This document shows, in pieces, positions 7,715-10,525 of a DNA stretch of 10,525 nucleotides. The DNA is from Synura sp. LO234KE (Eukaryota > Sar > Synurophyceae > Synurales > Mallomonadaceae). Location: positions 1 to 10,525 of the forward strand of contig VKHC01000624.1 of the NCBI GenBank assembly GCA_015143735.1, in the 5' to 3' direction. A model generated the notes under the pieces. That model searched no databases and was not told the origin of the DNA. It saw only the letters and a list, made by a program, of their open reading frames with translations. Numbering within the stretch: position 1 is the first letter of the stretch; each line of letters opens with the position of its first letter. The position numbers and the translations under genes are program-made.

Positions 7715-8365
7715 ATGACAGAGTGTTTGATGAAGTCTAGTCCTACACAATTTTTAAATAAATTACTACATGCCCCCGAAGCATTTCCGGCTCTTCGAAT
7801 ACCAATTTGTTCTTTCTTTGAAAGTCATTGTTCACCACACCAAAAAGGGAGGCCGTGAGTGCTGTGAAGTGTTTGTTTTTGCTTAGATCGCATTAATTCC
7901 GCCCAAATGCCTAGAGACACATAATCTAGATATTAATTTTACATTGCTTAATCCCGCTCTAGCGACTACTCTGATTTTTGGTGCACTTTGCTGAGGAGCT
8001 TACTCGTTGTCTAAAGAAAGATCCCTTCCGGCATAAGAGTCGATCTCAGTATACTGACGAGGAGACAATATCTTTCCACAGTAAAAAAATATCTATTTCA
8101 TGTTCAGTGAAACTGTATTACGAAGGCCTTGTGGCCCTTAGAACAAGTCACAAATTTTGAATTATTTAGCTCTAAAGTATTTTAAATATTTATCCGAACT
8201 AGAATTTGGTAATAAATTAATAACGTACATTTTTTTTTCATAGTACCGTCATCAACTGACACAAATATCCACATATTATTACTCCAACAAGACTGCGGTG
8301 CAGAAAAGTTAGAGATGCGAAGATTCTACGACAATGGTTCCCTCGATTGCGAATTAACATTTTGA
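7715..8365 (+). CDS. Probable multi-exon gene, unknown product, exon joins unresolved
   Basis: Several stretches look like exons but no single chain is fully consistent. ATG at 7715 starts an open frame (MTECLMKSSPTQFLNKLLHA) reaching a GTGAGT donor at 7855. A T-rich acceptor at 7886 starts IALIPPKCLETHNLDINFTL, open in phase 0 to a GT at 7981, but the ATG frame arrives in phase 2. Downstream, DPFRHKSRSQYTDEE starts at 8021 and joins 7980 in phase. A segment ending KYFKYLSELEF at 8208 joins in phase, across a 35-base intron with a T9 tract before TAG, to PSSTDTNIHILLLQQDCGAE, stopping at TGA 8363. That last join is the best supported. The protein is not recognised. The last exon overlaps the 3' coding end of the LYR gene on the other strand by 40 bases. 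Confidence 0.3.
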
Positions 8366-8741
8366 ATACTTTCTTTTTCACTTCGTGTGTACTTAGACAT
8401 ACGATCCTGGAAACGCTTATCCTTCAGACCTGATTCCAACATTAAATAGTTCGAAAGCGCTCTCATAGCATTACTCTTTAATGCGTCGATTTGGATCGGA
8501 TCTGAAATTTGCTGACTCTTTCTAAATTCTCCTGCGACAATTAACTTCAATTTTTTTGCTTTCGGACTCTGCAAGAAAAATTATTTTTCAATTTATGTAC
8601 ACAGCAAACTCACATTTCCAGCGACATGCCTAATTAATCGCAAGCAATCTCTGTAGAGCTTTTCATTTTCAAATTAGATATTGTCGAGCAGATAGAAAAT
8701 AATACCTTAAGCGACGGGAACACTGTTCCATTCACTTGCAT
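8326..8741 (-). CDS. LYR-motif (Complex1_LYR family) protein, likely mitochondrial assembly factor
   Basis: Three exons, 8741-8706, 8658-8614 and 8568-8326, join in phase 0 across introns of 47 and 45 bases (donors GTATTA and GTGAGT, acceptors AAAAG and TTGCAG), for 107 residues. The first intron falls directly before the hallmark: Lys12, then L13-Y14-R15 opening LYRDCLRLIRHVAGN. A basic stretch (SPKAKKLKL) and the second family signature, EFRKSQQISDP, follow, then a helix (IDALKSNAMRALSNYLMLES) and a charged tail. Length, order and spacing fit small LYRM proteins. These bind the acyl carrier protein in mitochondria and help assemble Fe-S clusters or respiratory complexes; which LYRM subtype this is cannot be told. 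The ATG at 8741 puts the LYR motif near the N-terminus, as usual. Only the last exon would show up in a plain open-frame search. Confidence 0.75.
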
Positions 8742-8828
8742 ATTACTTTTCGTTGACACGTTTGACCGCGTGATATCCAATGGGCTAATAAAATCTTCAG
8801 GAACTTGGAGTGGGGTTGAGTTTCAAGG
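8742..8828. promoter_or_regulatory. Short divergent promoter region
   Basis: Only 87 bases separate the divergent ATGs of the LYR gene (8741, minus) and the secreted-protein gene (8829, plus). Both promoters and 5' leaders must fit here or overlap the neighbouring first exons. No specific element is identifiable. The minus frame stays open for a while upstream of the LYR start, so an additional 5' exon is not excluded. Confidence 0.4.
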
Positions 8829-9968
8829 ATGATTAGTTTTTGCTCCTTTCTATTATTCATCATTACCTTTAGTGACTGCCTATTAGGTATGATATTAAAT
8901 TTGGATTTTTACTTCTTCTCAAATTTCCTTTACCTAAATATAAGGCCTTAAACTTCTGTTTGTAAAGTTTGGACAAAACCATGTAGCTGTAAAACGCAAA
9001 GACTTGCAACCGGAAAGTAGATTAGGAAGTTCTCAACGAGATATTGAGGAACTCATAGTAAATTCTATGAAAAAAGGCGATACAGCTAGAAATCTTACCA
9101 GTGCCCTTAGCAAGGACAGCTCCGATAAAATATTATTTCCTGAAATTCAACAAGCCGGGCTCGATGAAAAAGCGCTTCGTAATTCTCTTTTTGGTAAAAT
9201 ATTTTTTCCTGTTCTGGAAAAGATATTTCCCATCCTTGCGGAGTCAAACTGGTACGACATATACGATCCAGCAATTCCACCGGAAGAAAATTTGCAGTTG
9301 CCTTATTTTGACGGATACGATTTTGTTAACAGTTCTTGGACAATATATATTAGAAATAGATATGGGGTCTGGAATTGGTTAGATCGACTGGGCTTTGTCC
9401 CTCAGCCCGTGCAACGAGTGTTTTTTCGTGCTGATGGAACCACGTGCTGGTCCGACGGGTATTATGGTGACTGGTATTTAAATCCAGCTATAAACTATTT
9501 CCAATTTGAGAAGCACTTCGGGCGTGGGTTCGGGTTCTCAATGGCTCCACGAGGCATGCGCATCTATCAGGTAATAGTTACTCTTTCAAATCTAAGCTTA
9601 TCATAATCCTGTTTCTGTGGTAGATATGTCGCTGGAATTATGAAACTGAAATAGGTCGGTATTGGAATAGAGGACTGCGGTCGTATCTGAGGAATGAAAC
9701 CAATTACTTCGCGTTTGAAGGTAAGGTTTGGGGTTGGGGCATACAGTGGCGAATGTATCCTCGAGATCAGGGAAAGTTTGTAGCGATAAGAGATGGGGCC
9801 AACTTGACGGAAGCTTTCGGCGGGGATAGTCACCAGTCCTCCTGGGAGCAGCGCTTCGTACACAGCATGAGCTTACCATTTTACCAGGCCCACCCGGATC
9901 AAATCGAGCGAATAGAGGATAATTTCGACCAGTACTACTCAAACCAGTATGGGAGGGAGGTCCGCTAG
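8829..9968 (+). CDS. Secreted or endomembrane protein with aromatic internal repeats, unknown family
   Basis: Three exons, 8829-8886, 8945-9570 and 9624-9968, join in phase across introns of 58 and 53 bases, for 342 residues. The first exon encodes a clear signal peptide (MISFCSFLLFIITFSDCLL). Without splicing the main open frame lacks any ATG and would start only at a TTG, so the exon choice explains the start. Residues 40-115 are polar and helical with a hydrophobic stretch (FGKIFFPVLEKIFPIL). Residues 125-280 are rich in Trp, Tyr, Phe and Gly and hold two similar units: YLNPAINYFQFEK (197-209) and YLRNETNYFAFEG (249-261), each followed by Gly/aromatic text (GRGFGF; VWGWGI). This suggests a beta-rich repeat fold. 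The C-terminus is acidic and Gln/Tyr-rich. There is no retention signal and no second membrane segment. I do not recognise the family. Confidence 0.75.
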
Positions 9969-10454
9969 AAGGAGGAGATCTCGCGCAACAAGTGCTGAGA
10001 GCAGGCGGTAGGAGCGGCGAAGTCCGTTTGAATGGCTACAAAGCCTCTGAATCTAAGAATTGTATATGCATCAATCCATCGGATCTCGAGATGTGTGTGG
10101 GAATGAGCGTTATTTCTTAGTGGAGTGGTCCCAACTATCAAATGCTGTCTTGTTATATGACATCTTGGCATTCAAGTCACAGTCGTCGCGTAACCATGCG
10201 TACCAAAATTGCTTATATTGCCATTTACTTTACTTTAGAGGTCATTTCTATTGGTACTCGCTCAGTAAATAGCTAATGAAGATTACCCGAGCTCATGTCT
10301 CACCATAAATTATTTTGCCTAAGCTATCTTAGAATCGATAAATAGCTGTACCACCAGCGTCAACTGTGAAATCACCGCCTCAAACATCAGTGTAGCAATA
10401 TTTTTGAGGAGGAAATAATCGACACATTCGGACTACTGGTGGTGTTAGTAGTTT
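9969..10454. other. 3' flank with no confident gene
   Basis: An open plus frame with ATG at 10066 (69 residues, ending at TAA 10270) is present but has no motif, splice support or clear coding character. An 8-base inverted repeat, ACCACCAG at 10350-10357 and CTGGTGGT at 10436-10443, flanks 78 bases directly before the second repeat module. Confidence 0.4.
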
Positions 10455-10525
10455 TAAAAACGTGTTTTGTGTGACAGTACCAAGGCATATCTAAGTATTT
10501 TACTACTCGGCTTCTGAGTAGTTTT
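10455..10525. repeat. Dispersed hairpin repeat module, copy 2 (cut by window edge)
   Basis: This matches 5717-5791. It has the identical AAAACGTGTTTTGTGTGAC core, CAAGGCAT at about 10481-10488, and the terminal hairpin ACTACTC (10502-10508), loop GGCTTCT, GAGTAGT (10516-10522). It is in the same orientation as copy 1. Relative to copy 1 it lacks a few bases after GTACC and differs in the block CTGAGGAG/CTAAGTAT. The module may extend past the window. Confidence 0.8.

Noticed and set aside
10066-10272. Small plus frame with RYFLVEW, faintly like the start of a chromodomain
   Set aside because: The match is only a few residues and the rest of the domain (the later Trp-Glu part) is absent.
1-10525. 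tRNA, rRNA, CRISPR array or trans-spliced leader
   Set aside because: No cloverleaf, rRNA core, regularly spaced repeats or known leader sequence was found by eye on either strand.

Overview
This window looks like nuclear DNA from a unicellular eukaryote. Every recognisable gene is broken by short GT-AG introns, mostly about 35-110 bases, and the exons join in frame only when these are removed. I found no bacterial operon layout, ribosome binding sites, tRNA, rRNA or CRISPR array. The lineage cannot be fixed from sequence alone. A two-pore K+ channel with a C-terminal EF hand fits plants, algae, stramenopiles and alveolates, and the very compact, intron-rich genes favour a protist. All gene models below were assembled by hand by matching splice signals and reading phases.

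Left part (1-2822). Bases 1-60 are a GC-rich patch, possibly the edge of a minus-strand exon. An AT-rich stretch without a confident gene follows, to about 1144. Next is a tentative plus-strand gene for a small secreted protein (1145-1751), then a minus-strand two-exon histidine phosphatase (1866-2676) whose first catalytic motif is altered. The phosphatase and the next gene are divergent and share a 146-base AT-rich spacer.

Centre (2823-5285). The best-supported gene is a 14-exon two-pore K+ channel of about 445 residues. It has two pore loops, four membrane segments, an EF-hand region of the plant TPK type and a short coiled-coil-like tail. Its 5' exons are AT-rich and its 3' exons GC-rich. 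The design suggests a K+ channel gated or modulated by Ca2+.

Right-centre (5286-7714). A plus-strand gene of unknown function (5501-6593) has one large intron holding a 70-base repeat module that recurs at the right edge of the window. After it come a GC-rich, frame-broken block that looks like a decayed coding or mobile-element remnant, and a 220-base stretch dense in inverted repeats.

Right part (7715-10525). An unresolved plus-strand multi-exon gene ends tail-to-tail with a three-exon minus-strand LYR-motif protein, probably a mitochondrial assembly factor. The LYR gene is divergent, across only 87 bases, from a secreted protein of 342 residues with an aromatic-rich internal repeat. The last 550 bases carry no confident gene and end in the second copy of the repeat module. 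No shared pathway links these genes.
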